Of a DNA stretch of 64,000 bases, positions 1 to 7,555 are shown piece by piece. This stretch comes from Polyangiaceae bacterium (GTDB lineage Bacteria > Myxococcota_A > Polyangia > Polyangiales > Polyangiaceae). The DNA lies in the NCBI GenBank assembly GCA_029266615.1, contig JAQSWN010000035.1, positions 34,784 to 98,783 of the forward strand. Direction: 5' to 3'. The number at the start of each line of letters is the position of its first letter. Position 1 is the first letter of the stretch. Position numbers and translations under genes: made by a program. Under the pieces are notes generated by a model. It did not search any database, had not been told where the DNA came from, and saw nothing but the letters and a program-made list of their open reading frames with translations.

Positions 1-1
1 C

Positions 2-1030
2 TGGGAATACGACAACGGCCTCGTGCTGCGCGGTTGCGAGCAGTTGGGGCTGAAGACGGGCGACGCTCGCTACCTGGATTACATCAAGAAGAGCATCGAC
101 CCGTTGATCGCGGCGGACGGCAGCATCAAGGGGTTCAAGCTCGAAGAGTACCAGCTGGACCACATCGCCTCCGGCAAACTGCTGCTCGGTCTTTACGATC
201 GCAGCAAGGACGCGAAGGATCGTGAGCGCTACAAGAAGGCGCTGCTCGTGCTCCGGGGCCAGCTGAAAGCGCAGCCGCGCACGAGCGACGGCGGCTTCTG
301 GCACAAGAAGATCTACCCGAGCCAAATGTGGCTGGACGGCTTGTTCATGGCCGCTCCGTTCATGGCCGAGCTCGCCGCCAAGCTCGAGGAGCCGGCGCTC
401 TACGACGACGTGGCCAAGCAGGTGGTGCTCATGGAGCAGCACACGCGGGACCCGAAGACGGGCCTGCTCTATCACGGCTGGGACGAGAGCAAGAAACAGC
501 GCTGGGCGAACAAGTCGACCGGCGTCTCCCCCGAGTTTTGGGGTCGCGCGGTCGGCTGGTACGCGATGGGCCTCGTGGACGTGCTGGACTTCTTACCCGA
601 AAAGCACCCCAAGCGCGCCGAGGTGCTGGGCGCGCTGAAGCGCCTCGCCGCCGCCGTGACCGCGGTGCAAGATCCGGAACGCGGCGTGTGGTGGCAGGTC
701 ATGGACAAGCCGGGCGCGCCGCGCAACTACCGCGAAGCCTCTGCGACCGCGATGCTCGTGTACACCCTTCAAAAGGGCGTGCGAAGGGGCTGGCTGGACA
801 AGAGCGTCTACGGCCCGGTCGCGGAGCGCGGCTACGCGGGGCTCGTCAAGGAGTTCGCGAGCGTGGACGCGCAGGGCAACGTGGAGCTGCGCGGCGTGTG
901 CAAGGTCGCCGGCCTCGGCGGTAACCCCTACCGCGACGGCTCTTACGAGTACTACGTGAGCACGGACATCGCGTCGAACGATCCCAAAGGGCTCGGCGCG
1001 TTCATCTTGGCGAGCGTGGAGCGTCCTTGA
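2..1030 (+). CDS. GH105-type unsaturated rhamnogalacturonyl/galacturonyl hydrolase (5'-partial)
   Basis: The reading frame is open from the first bases of the window, so the N-terminus lies upstream; the first internal start-like codon is only a GTG at 23. The visible 342 or so residues match YteR/YesR-like (alpha/alpha)6-barrel enzymes of GH105/GH88, which hydrate the 4,5-unsaturated uronate left by pectin lyases. Diagnostic stretches are WEYDNGLVLRG at the start, QMWLDGLFMA with the expected acid Asp, YHGWDES, and SPEFWGRAVGWYAMGLVDVL. The gene runs directly into the next one by a 4-bp TTGA overlap and sits upstream of a PL3 pectate lyase, supporting a role in pectin oligosaccharide breakdown. 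Any signal peptide is outside the window. Confidence 0.88.
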   Translation, partial: WEYDNGLVLRGCEQLGLKTGDARYLDYIKKSIDPLIAADGSIKGFKLEEYQLDHIASGKLLLGLYDRSKDAKDRERYKKALLVLRGQLKAQPRTSDGGFWHKKIYPSQMWLDGLFMAAPFMAELAAKLEEPALYDDVAKQVVLMEQHTRDPKTGLLYHGWDESKKQRWANKSTGVSPEFWGRAVGWYAMGLVDVLDFLPEKHPKRAEVLGALKRLAAAVTAVQDPERGVWWQVMDKPGAPRNYREASATAMLVYTLQKGVRRGWLDKSVYGPVAERGYAGLVKEFASVDAQGNVELRGVCKVAGLGGNPYRDGSYEYYVSTDIASNDPKGLGAFILASVERP

Positions 1031-1566
1031 GGCTGCTCCGTCGCACGCTGAGCGGGCTGATGCTCAGCTCCGCTCTGTCGTGCTCGGCGGCCAGCCCCGC
1101 GGCCGCGACTCCGCCCGCGCCCGCGCCGATGCCGCCCGGCAACAACTGGCGTGGCCTCTACCAGGGCCCGTATCACCTCATCCTCAACATCTGGGCTGAG
1201 GGCACTCGCGCTCAAGGCAATTGGCGCGCGGTGGGCGATCGTGAGGGCATGTTCACCGGCACCGTGAACGGCAACTTGCTGGTATTCGATTGGACGGAGC
1301 GCGCTCGCGACAAGCAGGAAACTTGGTCGGGCAGCGGCTACTTCGTGTACAGCGCGGCCGCGCCGGACCGCCCGGCGGAGATCTTCGGCGAGTGGGGTAT
1401 GGGCAGCGCTCGTAAGGTCAGTAGTTGGTGGGCGAAGAAGCGAGCAGAAGAGCCGCTGCGCAGCGAGCGCGGGCGGATCGATCGCGACGCCGACCAGCAG
1501 TATCAAGACGACGCTTCGGGCTGTGAAATGGCTGGCTGCGACACGTCGGACCAAGACGGCAAATGA
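1027..1566 (+). CDS. small secreted lipoprotein, unknown function
   Basis: This 179-aa protein starts at a TTG that overlaps the stop of the GH105 gene, implying translational coupling. The N-terminus is a lipoprotein signal (MRLLRRTLSGLMLSSALSC, lipobox near residue 19) followed by a short Pro/Ala linker. The body (residues about 40-130) has many aromatic and Gly residues in short alternating strands (NNWRGLYQGPYHL, GMFTGTVNGNLLVFDW), suggesting a small beta-sandwich or barrel. The C-terminus is charged with two Cys. I do not recognise a family. Its coupling to GH105 suggests a role at the cell surface in the pectin locus. Confidence 0.7.
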   Translation: MRLLRRTLSGLMLSSALSCSAASPAAATPPAPAPMPPGNNWRGLYQGPYHLILNIWAEGTRAQGNWRAVGDREGMFTGTVNGNLLVFDWTERARDKQETWSGSGYFVYSAAAPDRPAEIFGEWGMGSARKVSSWWAKKRAEEPLRSERGRIDRDADQQYQDDASGCEMAGCDTSDQDGK

Positions 1567-1827
1567 TGCGGCAGCGCCGTATTCGTGCCTCCGTATCCGT
1601 ACGTGCTTTCGGACGTGAGCACCGTTCAAGACGCCGAGCAGAACGGCGCCGGCCCTTGCGCGAGCCATTCTTATTCGAAGCCACGCCCATCCTGCGCTGC
1701 CGTGCGCTGTAAGAGGCGGCGCCAAACGCGCCACCGATAAGCAATTTGGTGATCGAAAGCTACCACTGCCGCATTACACGACAGTCGAGCGCGATGACCC
1801 GAATCGCTGCGACAGAAGCCTTGCTCC
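1567..1827. other. intergenic, 261 bp
   Basis: No coding signal is seen here. The stretch separates the GH105/lipoprotein pair from the barrel genes and probably holds the promoter of the latter, but I cannot place a convincing -35/-10 pair. Confidence 0.5.
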
Positions 1828-3489
1828 ATGCTCAGGCACCGCCTGCCGATTGCCGCCGCTCTTCTCGCCCTACTGCTAGCGCCCTCTGCGCTGCAGGCGC
1901 AGGAGGCACCTAAACCTGCCGTGGTCGCCAAGCCTGCGGAGTCCATCGAGGACGTGAAGGCGGCGCCCTACGAGCCGCCGCAAGAGCGCGGCAAGTCCCT
2001 GCAGAGCAGCGTCGGCTTGCCTCCCAACTCGCTGGATCTGGGCAGCGAAGCTGACATCTTGGGCGTGCGCGACGGGCGCGAAATGTCGGCGATGCTGGAG
2101 CGCTGGAGCTTCAGCATGAAGGGCTCGATCCGCGCGCCGATGCGCATCGGCTTTGGTCGCCGCAACGACGGAAGGCCCGGTACGGAGATGCACGCGCTGC
2201 CGCGAATCGTCGGCCTCGGCTCCGGGGACTGGAACTACGTCGGCCTCGCGCCGAACGCCTCCGTCACCCTCGGCATCGTCGTATCGAACCCAGTGGTCAG
2301 CGGCACGATCATCCTCGGCACCAGCCACTTGAGCGACCCGTCGTACGCCGTCATCGACGACGTCGGCCTGGACCAGGCCTACCTCACCTTCAAGTTCCCG
2401 AAGGCGTTCGGAAACCGCGGCGGCATCTCGCTCATGACCGGGATCTTCTCCGAGCGTTTCGGCCTCTCCGGCCCGTTTCAGAAGAGCTCCGGCTATTACT
2501 CGACCTACCTGTTCGGGCGCACCCACCAAGCCGGTGAGTCGCTCACGTTCGACATCGACTTGAGCCGCAAAGTGCAGCTCATCTTGGAGAACGGCATCGG
2601 CGCCAAGACGGAGACGGTGCCGTTCTTCCCCAACTCCGACAGGGCTCCGGAGGGCCCGCCCGAAGCCGACTTCTTCCCTGGCCAGCAGTCGCAGCCGTAC
2701 GGCTCCACGTTCGTGCATCACACGCACGGCGCGCTCCTCTACGACGACTGGTTTCGGGCCAGCGCTCACTACCTCAGCTCTTGGTCGCCCGACGACAAGA
2801 CGCTGCTCACGGGGGCGCGCATCCAGCCCGCGCGGCTGAACGTGGTGGGTGGGGACGTGCACATCGACAAGGAGCTGTTCAACTTGTACGTCGGCTACTC
2901 GCACGTCGACGCCAACAACGTGTACCCGCTGGCGGACGCGGTGAACGTCCTGCACAGCGGCTCCGGGCGCTCGCTCAAGCTGAACTATTTCGGTCAGAAG
3001 GACCGCTTTACGGGCCTTACTCCCTCCAACTTTTCCGGGACGATCGACACGATTCTGTGGCAGGCGATGCTGAAGATAGCTCCCTTGATCGGGGACCCGT
3101 TCGGCAGCCGTGACCTGAACTTGGCCGTGTACGGCATGTACAACAAGGCCAAGAGCCCGAAGGAGGATCCGAACGATCCGACTTCGATCAACATCAACGA
3201 CGACAAGCTGAAGTTCGGCGCAGATCTGGACTTGTCGCTATTCAAGTTCATGTCCATCGGCACGCGCGTCGATCGCGTCGCTCCGCGCCTCGCGGACACT
3301 TCGGATGCGTACACCGCCGTCTCGCCGCGCCTCAGCTTCTACACGAAGTGGAAGAGCAAGGAGCAAGCCATCGTGCAGTACACGCACTTCTTCATGGGGA
3401 AGAACACGGTGCCGGGCTCGCCCTACACCGATGAGTACTTTCACCCCGACCCCGACAAGCTCGTGGTCATGGGCAGGACGTCGTTTTGA
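1828..3489 (+). CDS. outer-membrane beta-barrel (porin-like) protein, copy 1
   Basis: A 553-aa protein with a clear Sec signal peptide (MLRHRLPIAAALLALLLAP...LQAQ, cleavage near 25), a Pro/Lys-rich periplasmic stretch, then about 450 residues of alternating amphipathic strands ending in Phe (VVMGRTSF), the usual last residue of a Bam substrate. It has no recognised enzymatic motif. It is a tandem paralogue of the next gene; both share ERFG..GP.Q.S.GYY.TYLFGRTH.AGES and FVHH.H. Lying between GH105 and PL3 genes, a role in uptake of pectin oligosaccharides is a reasonable inference, not shown. The family looks restricted to related deltaproteobacterial genomes. Confidence 0.75.
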   Translation: MLRHRLPIAAALLALLLAPSALQAQEAPKPAVVAKPAESIEDVKAAPYEPPQERGKSLQSSVGLPPNSLDLGSEADILGVRDGREMSAMLERWSFSMKGSIRAPMRIGFGRRNDGRPGTEMHALPRIVGLGSGDWNYVGLAPNASVTLGIVVSNPVVSGTIILGTSHLSDPSYAVIDDVGLDQAYLTFKFPKAFGNRGGISLMTGIFSERFGLSGPFQKSSGYYSTYLFGRTHQAGESLTFDIDLSRKVQLILENGIGAKTETVPFFPNSDRAPEGPPEADFFPGQQSQPYGSTFVHHTHGALLYDDWFRASAHYLSSWSPDDKTLLTGARIQPARLNVVGGDVHIDKELFNLYVGYSHVDANNVYPLADAVNVLHSGSGRSLKLNYFGQKDRFTGLTPSNFSGTIDTILWQAMLKIAPLIGDPFGSRDLNLAVYGMYNKAKSPKEDPNDPTSININDDKLKFGADLDLSLFKFMSIGTRVDRVAPRLADTSDAYTAVSPRLSFYTKWKSKEQAIVQYTHFFMGKNTVPGSPYTDEYFHPDPDKLVVMGRTSF

Positions 3490-3491
3490 TC

Positions 3492-5348
3492 ATGGCCACG
3501 CTCACCCGCAAACCGGTCGCATCGCTGTCATTGAGCCTGGCGCTCACCTTCGGCGTGTCCGCGCCCGCGCTCGGTCAGGAGCCGCCCGCGGACAACCAAG
3601 CGCCCGCACCCGGGCCCCGGCCGGCGCCGAATCCAGACGCGCCCATCCCGGCCGCGCCGGGGGGCGACGCGAACCTGGTGGCGCCGACTCCGGAGCTCAA
3701 CGACCCCAACGCGGCCGGCAATCAAAAGCCGGTAGAAGAGAGGAAGGGCGTCCCCACCGTGTTCCCGCCGCCGGTGGACCGCCCCCCGGCGCCCAAGCGC
3801 GAAAAGCTCCAGGTAACGAGCGTCGGTATGCGGCTCGGGGCCGTGGATTTCGGCGCGGAGGCGGACATCGTGAGCTCCGTCGGACGGCTCAAGCCGCCGC
3901 CGGACAATCGCCGTTGGGCGTACGCGCTGCGCGGCTTCTTCCGCGCGCCCATGCGCATCGGCGTCGGCCCGGAAACGGGCTCAACGACCGGTAGCCAGCT
4001 GCACAGCCCGCCCCGCATTACCGGCTTCGGCTCGGACGAGTGGCGGTACATCAACGTGGCCCCCGGCGCGATCGGTCAGATCGAGCTCGCGGTGACGAAC
4101 CAGCGCGTGGAAGGCCACGTCATCCTTTCCGGGGATTTGTTCTCCGACGCCGCCTACCCCCATTTGGACAAGATGGGCGGCTTCTCTCAGGCGTGGGTCA
4201 CGCTCAAAGCGCCCGCGATGTTGGGCCTCAAGGGCGGCGCCGCGCTCAACGTCGGTGCGTTCTCCGAGCGCTTCGGGAACGCGGGTCCGTACCAGCAGAG
4301 CACGGGCTACTACGGCACCTACTTGTTCGGCCGCACGCACGTGGCCGGCGAATCGATGGTGCTGGACTGGGACGTGACGCCAGACGTCGAGCTGGTACTC
4401 GAGCACGGCTTCGGCGCGAAGGTGGAGGTGGTGCCGTACACGAAGAGCGGCGCGCCGATCGCTCCGTACCTGCCCAATCAAGGTCCGACGCCGCAAGGCT
4501 CGAACTTCGTGCATCACGCGCACGTCAACGTGCTGTTCAAGGACTGGCTTTCAGTCGCGGGGCACTACCTCTCTTCGTTGAGCCCGAACGACTTGCAGGA
4601 GGTGACGCAAACCCCCGCCAAAGAAGCCCGCATGACGATCATGGGCGGCGAGGTGCACGTCGATCACCCCGTCGCCGGCAACGGGTACATCGGCTACTCG
4701 TATATCGACGCCAAGAACATCTTGGCGCTGTCGAATGGAGTGCAGGTGCTCCATGGCGCCAATGGCGCGGGCTTCAAAGACAACTATTTCGGTCCGCTCT
4801 CCGTGAGCGTGCCGCCCGTGCTGCAGCAGGGTAAAGACGACCCCCGTCGGGACGACACCGGCAAGCTGCACACCGTCCTGTTCCAATACATCCTGCGCGC
4901 GGCGCCGCTGCTCGGCCGCAAAGAGCCGGGGCCAGACGTCTCGCTCGGTGTGTTCGGCATGTACAACCACGTGGACGCGTGGAAGCAGGATCTCAACGGC
5001 ATGACCGTGCCCGCGTACGTCTTCAAGCAGGACAAGCTGAAGCTGGGCGCGGAGCTTCAAGTCGCGCCCATCGAGCAGCTGAGCATCGGCTGCCGCTTCG
5101 ACACCGTCATGCCCGACGGCGGCAATGAAGAAGTCGCGTACTCTGCCATTTCACCGCGCATCGTCTTGCACTCGAAGTGGATCGGGCGCGAGTACGTGAT
5201 CCTGAACTACACGCGCTTCGTCGGCGTCGGTAACGAGGTGCGCCCCAGCGCGCCGTACTCCCAGCCCAATCCGCCTTCGCAGCCTTTGGCTTCGGTCACC
5301 AAGCCAGACGAGAACCTCATCTCGCTGACGGCGATGGTCGCCTTCTGA
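3492..5348 (+). CDS. outer-membrane beta-barrel (porin-like) protein, copy 2
   Basis: Start taken at ATG 3492, just after the upstream stop (3487-3489); an in-frame TTG at 3486 would add two residues. The 618-aa product has a signal peptide (to about residue 28, ALGQ), a 60-residue Pro/Asn-rich linker, and a barrel ending in Phe (SLTAMVAF). The barrel aligns along its length with copy 1, for example GYYGTYLFGRTHVAGES and GFGAKVEVVPY. The linker is longer than in copy 1 and may reach peptidoglycan or a partner. The two genes are clearly co-transcribed. Substrate is unknown; the location suggests pectin-derived sugars. Confidence 0.75.
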   Translation: MATLTRKPVASLSLSLALTFGVSAPALGQEPPADNQAPAPGPRPAPNPDAPIPAAPGGDANLVAPTPELNDPNAAGNQKPVEERKGVPTVFPPPVDRPPAPKREKLQVTSVGMRLGAVDFGAEADIVSSVGRLKPPPDNRRWAYALRGFFRAPMRIGVGPETGSTTGSQLHSPPRITGFGSDEWRYINVAPGAIGQIELAVTNQRVEGHVILSGDLFSDAAYPHLDKMGGFSQAWVTLKAPAMLGLKGGAALNVGAFSERFGNAGPYQQSTGYYGTYLFGRTHVAGESMVLDWDVTPDVELVLEHGFGAKVEVVPYTKSGAPIAPYLPNQGPTPQGSNFVHHAHVNVLFKDWLSVAGHYLSSLSPNDLQEVTQTPAKEARMTIMGGEVHVDHPVAGNGYIGYSYIDAKNILALSNGVQVLHGANGAGFKDNYFGPLSVSVPPVLQQGKDDPRRDDTGKLHTVLFQYILRAAPLLGRKEPGPDVSLGVFGMYNHVDAWKQDLNGMTVPAYVFKQDKLKLGAELQVAPIEQLSIGCRFDTVMPDGGNEEVAYSAISPRIVLHSKWIGREYVILNYTRFVGVGNEVRPSAPYSQPNPPSQPLASVTKPDENLISLTAMVAF

Positions 5349-5384
5349 CTCGGTGCTCGAAGAAATTCGCAAATGAGGTCTGAA

Positions 5385-6011
5385 ATGAACAAGGTATATG
5401 CAGGCATCGCATCAGTCGGGTTCCTCGTTCTCGGTAGCCAGGCAGGCTGCAGCAGCGCGGACCCGCCCACCGGAACCGGGGGTACGACCGCGACCGGCGC
5501 CACCGGCAGCGTCGGCGGCACGAACGTAATCCCCATGGGTGGTACCGGCACCGGGACCGCGGGCACCGCCGCCACGACGGCAGGCACCGGTGTGGGCGGC
5601 GCAGGCACGGCCGGCACTGGCGCGGGCACGGCAGGCACCGGCACGGCAGGGACGCCCGGCGTCGCCGACCCCGCCTGCAAGGGCATCAAAACCGCGGCCG
5701 TGTGCGCGCCAGAAGGCACCGCGTGCCCAGGGCTGGCCTGCGGCTTGGCCGACAGCGGCTCGCGCTCCTGCAACTGCGCTGCGACTTGGATGTGCCAGCC
5801 GTGCGACTACACGGCATCGCCGTTCAAAGACAAGCCCGCGCAGGTGCTGCCCTGCTCCGGCATCGAGGCGGACAAGGTCGCGTGCACGGAAGCGGACAAG
5901 GGCAAGGTCTGCTCCAGCGCGGGCGGCGAGGTGTGCGCTTGCTGGACCGACGACGAGGGCGGCCTGATCTGGGACTGCGACAAGCCCCCGAGCACCTGGG
6001 GCGCGCTCTAA
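5385..6011 (+). CDS. Cys-rich lipoprotein with Gly/Thr/Ala linker
   Basis: ATG 5385 is chosen because GAGG lies six bases upstream; an in-frame ATG at 5373 is an alternative. The signal ends in a lipobox (GSQAGC). It is followed by a low-complexity linker of about 65 residues made of GTG, TAGT and GAGTAGT units, then a domain of about 115 residues with roughly 16 Cys (ACKGIKTAAVC, CNCAATWMCQPC, CACW). Such linkers are common in surface lipoproteins of Polyangia. The Cys-rich domain shares its pattern (C.CE.G.., W.C) with the downstream protein at 6023, so the two appear to be relatives. Function unknown. Confidence 0.75.
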   Translation: MNKVYAGIASVGFLVLGSQAGCSSADPPTGTGGTTATGATGSVGGTNVIPMGGTGTGTAGTAATTAGTGVGGAGTAGTGAGTAGTGTAGTPGVADPACKGIKTAAVCAPEGTACPGLACGLADSGSRSCNCAATWMCQPCDYTASPFKDKPAQVLPCSGIEADKVACTEADKGKVCSSAGGEVCACWTDDEGGLIWDCDKPPSTWGAL

Positions 6012-6022
6012 GCGGAGCCGGC

Positions 6023-6712
6023 ATGGTGACGCACGCTCCACCGCAACTGCATGGCCTCGGGTTACGACGAACGCTCTGTGCGGTCGTCGTGGCCGCGGGG
6101 GGCTTACTCGCGGCCGTCGGTTGCTCCGAAGGCTACGACGTACCGCCTCTACCCAACGGCGAAATGGCCATTGGCGACCAGCTATGTCAGGCGGACATGG
6201 AGCCCGGCCAAGGTGATGTGTGCACGAAAGACTGTCTGACCGCCACGTGCGCCAGCGGCACCGGGCGTCGTATCTGCACCTGCGAAGGCGGCGTGTTCTT
6301 GCAATGCGCTTGCTTGCCGCCCGCGGACTGGCCGTACACCGACGTGCCGGCCGCGCCCTACTGTGATCGCCTCACCGGGCAGCCGCGCTACCTGAGCACG
6401 GAGAACTGCGTGAGCGAGGGGCAGCAGTGCGTCAGCAGCACGTTTCCCAACCAAGGCTGCACCTGCGCGATGGGCAAGTGGGTGTGCGGTACCAACGAAG
6501 GCTACGCGCCCGGCGTCCGCGAGTGCGAGTCGATCGGCAACGGCCTGCAAGCACTGCTCAAAGACAGGCCGTGTGACACGCAGTGGCAGTTGTGCGTGTC
6601 GCGCGACTACAATCCGACCGGCACCGCCCCGCGCGGTTGCTTCTGCAACATGAAAGCGGGCCGGCTCGTTTGGCAATGCGGCGGAACCAACCGCTGGTGG
6701 CGCGCTCCGTGA
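6023..6712 (+). CDS. Cys-rich lipoprotein
   Basis: A 229-aa protein starting at ATG 6023, eleven bases after the preceding stop. The signal/lipobox is AGGLLAAVGC (residues about 27-36). Mature protein carries about 24 Cys in repeated units of the type C...G..C.C..G.W.C (residues about 50-220), which suggests three disulfide-rich modules. It has no low-complexity linker, unlike its neighbour. It lies in the same plus-strand run as the barrels and pectate lyase. I do not recognise an enzyme family; a surface-exposed binding or structural role is inference. Confidence 0.72.
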   Translation: MVTHAPPQLHGLGLRRTLCAVVVAAGGLLAAVGCSEGYDVPPLPNGEMAIGDQLCQADMEPGQGDVCTKDCLTATCASGTGRRICTCEGGVFLQCACLPPADWPYTDVPAAPYCDRLTGQPRYLSTENCVSEGQQCVSSTFPNQGCTCAMGKWVCGTNEGYAPGVRECESIGNGLQALLKDRPCDTQWQLCVSRDYNPTGTAPRGCFCNMKAGRLVWQCGGTNRWWRAP

Positions 6713-6723
6713 ACAGGTTCCAG

Positions 6724-7530
6724 ATGACGACCCTAGGCGTGCTCTTCATCTCTACGCTGCTCGGGCTCTCTGCCTGCGCACCGGAGGGCCCTGCCTTCCC
6801 GCGGGCCAACACCACGCCGGCGGAGTCGCCGCTCGTGAAGTGGCCCAAGCCGACCGGTGAACGGGATGTGGACGCGACCATCCGTGTCCTCAGCCACTTC
6901 GACGGCAAGATGCAGCGCTTTTACGGCGTGGGCGACCTCGGCACGAGCAGCCAGGACGAAAACCAAGACCCCATGTTCCGTCTTTCCGATAACGCGGTTC
7001 TGGAGAACGTCATCATCGGTGATCCGGCCGCGGACGGCATCCACTGCTATGGCTCCTGCACCCTCAAGAACGTCTGGTGGGAGCGCGTCGGCGAAGACGC
7101 CGCCACTTTCCGCGGCCAAATGCCGGATGACGTCATGCTCATCGAGCGCGGCGGCGCGAGCGGCGCGAAGGACAAAGTCTTTCAGAACAACGGCGTCGGC
7201 ACGATGATCGTCAAGGACTTCTACGTCGAAAATTTCGGCAAGCTTTACCGCTCCTGCGGCAACTGCAGCCGCCAGTCTGCGCGCACCATCGTGCTGGAAA
7301 ACGTCACCGCCCTCATCGGCAACAAGAGCTCGTGTCTGGTCGGCCTGAACGAAAATTACGGGGACCGGGCCATTTTCAAGGGCATCAATCACGTCTTCGT
7401 CGACGCGAAGCCAACGTTTCCGGTGTGCCAACGCTTCCTGGGCAACGCGCGCGGCCTCGAGCCGAGCAAGACGACCACCGGCCCCGATCGCAACTGCGTC
7501 TACGACGATCGCAGCGTCATCGTCGAGTAG
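6724..7530 (+). CDS. pectate lyase, polysaccharide lyase family 3, lipoprotein
   Basis: A 268-aa lipoprotein: signal MTTLGVLFISTLLGLSAC with the lipidated Cys at 18. GTG 6709, overlapping the upstream stop, is an alternative start. The mature part is a short right-handed beta-helix typical of PL3: VLENVIIGDPAADGIHCYG, CTLKNVWWERVGEDAATF and later KDFYVENFGKLYRSCGNC. PL3 enzymes cleave polygalacturonate by Ca-dependent beta-elimination, producing unsaturated oligogalacturonides, the substrates of the GH105 enzyme encoded at the start of the window. Surface anchoring fits a predatory or saprophytic lifestyle on plant material. Confidence 0.9.
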   Translation: MTTLGVLFISTLLGLSACAPEGPAFPRANTTPAESPLVKWPKPTGERDVDATIRVLSHFDGKMQRFYGVGDLGTSSQDENQDPMFRLSDNAVLENVIIGDPAADGIHCYGSCTLKNVWWERVGEDAATFRGQMPDDVMLIERGGASGAKDKVFQNNGVGTMIVKDFYVENFGKLYRSCGNCSRQSARTIVLENVTALIGNKSSCLVGLNENYGDRAIFKGINHVFVDAKPTFPVCQRFLGNARGLEPSKTTTGPDRNCVYDDRSVIVE

Positions 7531-7555
7531 AGGCCGCGTAGGCCGTACCTTGGCG

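Noticed and set aside
1876..2955. 359-aa minus-strand open frame
   Set aside because: Antisense to the first barrel gene; composition is typical of a shadow frame.
5460..5660. Repeated GTGGTACC-like stretch considered as CRISPR or mobile repeat
   Set aside because: It is in frame within a lipoprotein gene and encodes its Gly/Thr/Ala linker; units are short, irregular and without spacers.
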